A DNA stretch of 64,000 nt. It comes from Dicaeum eximium (Eukaryota > Chordata > Aves > Passeriformes > Dicaeidae). Both the position numbers and the translations under genes were made by a program. The notes beneath the pieces are model-generated. The model saw only the letters and a program-made list of their open reading frames with translations, made no database searches and had not been told where the DNA came from. Within the stretch, counting starts at the first letter, position 1; each line of letters begins with the position of its first letter. The stretch lies in NCBI GenBank assembly GCA_013396995.1, contig VWZP01007940.1:1721431-1785430 (forward strand), given 5' to 3'. Positions 60,895 through 64,000 of this stretch are shown here, piece after piece.

Positions 60895-63754
60895 ATGCTT
60901 CACTACTACTTGTTGCTTGCTGTTAAAAATCATGAATAGTCATACAAACATTTGACATATTAGCCTAATGAAGTAATAGAATACTTTTTTATTAAGAGTA
61001 TTGTTCTCTCTTGCCGCATCCTGCAACCTCCAAAATTTCCCCTGAGTAAGCTTCATGCTTCTACAGAGTAAAATCAACCTTCAGTTTCCAGAAAGATAAT
61101 CTCAGAAATACAAGACAAAGGTAAATAAGGTAAATAAATGCAATGACTACCTACTGCAAGTTGTTACTGTTCTTATTTCAAAAATTCTATTGCTTTCACG
61201 TACTTCTTTTCCTATACGATTAGGTGGTTTGCTCTTGGCATCCATTCCACGTCTTGTATTCCAAAAGTAGGTATCACAGTTTTCAGGAGTTGAATGACTT
61301 GGAGCTTTTATTTGTCATTTATGGTACAGTATCTTCACACAGTTTATTAGCTTGTGGGGGTTTCTGAGCTCTGTAGTATAGTCTGGGCCCAGGATTACTT
61401 CCAGTAGAAGACTGCCCCTTTCATTTGTGACAGTGTCAGCCTGCTAGCAAGACATACAGTAGTATAAAATACCCTAGGATGCCTATTAGCCCTCAGAGTG
61501 GAGACATAAAGTTGACATGTGTTAATTTTGCCTGCCAGTTTGCATCAGTTGGTAATGAATGGATGTGATATATTGTGGTGACATGAAGACAAGCATTGGA
61601 GTTGTCTATCAATAGACACTTAATCTGCTTTCTTAACAGTTTAACTGAACAGATCCTCCTTTGCTTTTCTCATCTAGAAGCTGATAACATGAGTGTTAAC
61701 ATCACTCAATAAAGAAAACCCCATCAAAACTCAGAAGATATGGGATAAAGGAGAACATTTCTTTTTTCAGTTCATGTGGGCCATTCTGCCCAGGGACTTC
61801 CTAGAAAACACGGCCGTGCAAAACATGACCTCTTTACCTTTTTTCCTATGTTTTAGATCACTCGCTTCTAAAGATATACAATGTCTTGAAAAGTGCTTTT
61901 TAAAGTGCAGCCACGGAAGGTTACAAGTACAACTCTTGTTTTATACATAACATCTAATTTCTTTGACACCTTTCCAACATTATTATAGATGTATATAAGT
62001 ATCATTATATTTGTAAGTACCTTTATAGATTTTGTTTACTGTAGTATTTTGACAAAGAGTAGATTGAGCATCTTTTGAGATCTGTTTGTTTATTCTCCAC
62101 TGGATGGCTTTTTTAGCCCAGAATCCACTAAAACCTAACATAATTGTGCCCTGAGCACAAAACTTTCATAAATTCCAGCTAAATCCAGGCCTCTGTAATT
62201 CAGGACATTGTCTCTAGCCTTTTTGTCTCCTTGATGCAATTGTAAAAACCCATCATATTACCACTAAAGTCTTTGACTGTGAATAATTTTATCTTTTTTA
62301 TGACCTTTATTTGCTTTCCACTTGCAAGATTTAATGGACTGTACACTCCTATTTTCTTGTCTTTTCTTATTTTTCATATCCACCCCCATTCATCTTCTGA
62401 CATCTACTTGCTTCAATGCCTCCTTTTTCCTAACTATCCCTTTTATTCTTTTACAGACTATTCCTTCCCTTTTGTTCCTTCCCTAAAGAGCTTTATATTA
62501 TAACTGTGTTAATTCAATAGATTTTCTGCATGTAATCCAGAAAACAGAGGTTAATTATTTTCAGTTACATCATTTTCATGCCTCAGTTTCCTTACAGTAG
62601 GAAGGAACTGGGTAATTGGTGATCAAATACTCACATCCACTGCCTGCTCAAATACAGCTGGACTTGTAGGCATGACAGAATTAAACAGTGTGTGAACCTC
62701 CTAAATATTAATTCTGTGGGCAATAATAATCTAACAAATATTTCTTCCCTGTCCAAAAAATTATTCTATGAATTCTGATGATCTACATATCTACATCTGT
62801 ATTTAACAAGAGACACTGAAGCTATGTGGCATATACTGAAATGTTCAATGAAATAAAAATTGACTTGTGTATTTACTCAAACAGACTGAATGTGTTTATA
62901 TTCCTGTATGGTATTAACCATATTAAATATGACATGATTTTGAAACTTAGACTACATTTAATACCTAAATATATGCAAAAGATTGTAAAAGAAGACTTAT
63001 GCTGCAGAGCCAGCTTTAAGTACCTTTAAAGAGCTAATACATGTTTTCCAAATAGGTTAGGTCTCCTGAGCTAGTTAGAAAACAATGGACAAGAAATTGT
63101 CAGGTTCTGAATCCATCTTCCATATTAGATACCTATGCAAGAGCCTCCATTTTAATTGGAATATTTCTCACCAAGTTATAAAGATGAGCTCTGTGGTATT
63201 ATCAGCTGGGAATATGTACACATGAAGGAATATGACTGTTACCTCTTTTAGTTGCCAGACACTTTTGTGGCTAAGTAGATTTTTCCAGGAAGGATCAGTC
63301 CTAAGACTTGGTCTTTAGTATTCTCTTTCTCAGTACTGTCTGATTTAGCCTCTGTGACAGAGGGACTTTTTTTATGGGGGTGATCAAATTGTAAAACAGT
63401 GTAACTGATGTGAACATAAATGAGTAAAGCAACATGACTGCAAAAATCATAAATGGAAGAATTGGGGGAGAGATATTCCCTTTTTTTTTTTTTTAAATTG
63501 AAATTTTCCAAATATTTTAGGCATGAATTGCAATTTGATTCAAGCATCAAGTATCGAGAGATCCCTGATCTACCTCAATCTTCAATATCAATATTTTGGT
63601 TATGTTCTGGGAACATTCCACTAAATTACTGCCACGCCTCTCTTTTCCTCCCATGTCATGATTTTTCCACAGAACCTTGATGGTCTTTTCCATGTAAAGA
63701 AGGCCAGGAAGGGCTACAGACTATTTCCTAGTGAAAATCCTAGATTGTCAGCAA
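60895..63754. other. AT-rich stretch, no gene seen
   Basis: No coding exon or element recognised in about 2.9 kb. Longest frame 100 codons (63248-63550 minus) includes a Lys run from the T-run at 63481-63494 and has no motif. Confidence 0.5.
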
Positions 63755-64000
63755 AGATATGGATCCTAGAGTCCTAGAAGGAGTGTCAGGAGATTGTCTT
63801 GCTCATCTAACTGTCTCAAGGCATGAACAACTGCAAACTAGTGAATTCTGAAAGGTGTTTGTGTAGCTTGTTCTTACTGCTGAAAAGATTTTCCAAATGT
63901 CTAACCTAAATACCCTCTCTGCACATCTGCCTTGCATACAGAGAAAATAATTTTTGAGATTTTAAAACCATTCACATTCCCTTGGCCCCTCAAATATTCA
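63755..64000 (-). mobile_element. Old CR1 LINE 3' region, antisense, runs off window
   Basis: ATCCTAGAGTCCTAGAAGGA (63763 on) resembles the reversed tail and start of the 3' UTR; AAAGGTGTTTGTGTAGCTTG (63852 on) and AATGTCTAACCTAAATACCC (63896 on) match the antisense UTR/ORF2 end of older CR1 families. Strongly diverged; assignment rests on a few short matches. Confidence 0.5.

Noticed and set aside
1..64000. tRNA, rRNA, snRNA genes, CRISPR arrays, bacterial operon features
   Set aside because: I looked for conserved tRNA boxes, regular spaced repeats and ribosome-binding-site/operon organisation and saw none; composition and repeats point to a bird nuclear genome.

Overview
The window looks like bird nuclear DNA. 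It is AT-rich and intron-poor in appearance, and its repeats are the typical avian mix: at least ten fragments of CR1 retroposons (recognised by reverse-transcriptase remnants and by the CR1 3' tail built from ATTCTRTGA units) and about eight solo or fragmentary LTRs of endogenous retroviruses. No Alu, L1, B1 or other mammalian repeats are visible. The species cannot be fixed from the sequence alone; several LTR types resemble ones I associate with songbirds and other modern birds. Family names and repeat boundaries are from memory of consensus sequences, not from a search.

I find no host protein-coding gene, rRNA or tRNA gene, and no CRISPR array. Nearly all long reading frames lie inside LTR or CR1 copies, on either strand, or in simple repeats; the rest are of chance length. 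The window is best read as a gene desert or the inside of a very long intron. The one host-exon-like object is a 71-base segment at 20207-20277 with good splice signals on both sides and one open frame.

Layout: 1-1880 is the 5' half of a minus-strand CR1 running off the left edge. 7199-8520 is a long plus-strand LTR. 14690-16440 is an ancient plus-strand CR1. 17861-17967 is a TTGATATAA/TTA array. 18801-19535 is a probable LTR. 25406-25640 is a CR1 3' end. 26894-27947 is a solo LTR with an exact 5-base target duplication and an assembly gap in its GC-rich part. 28205-28610 is a minus-strand LTR piece followed by a CR1 tail (28718-28854). 31375-32530 is another ancient CR1. 34640-35840 is an unclassified GC-richer block, perhaps an LTR. 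36215-37190 is a CR1 with a large internal deletion. 43990-44437 is an unexplained GC-rich islet, joined to a CR1 3' end (44438-44645). 46970-49030 holds two CR1 copies in opposite orientation, one of them split by a 291-base LTR with an exact target duplication. 54299-55244 holds two related LTRs in tandem. 57735-58425 is a minus-strand CR1. 60081-60894 is an LTR with perfect 10-base inverted ends. 63755-64000 is a further old CR1 running off the right edge. The long stretches between are AT-rich, unannotated sequence.

Nothing here amounts to a new gene system. The best signals concern transposon history (nested insertion, target duplications, a short inverted copy flanking a solo LTR, tandem LTRs) and a few non-repeat segments worth a conservation check.
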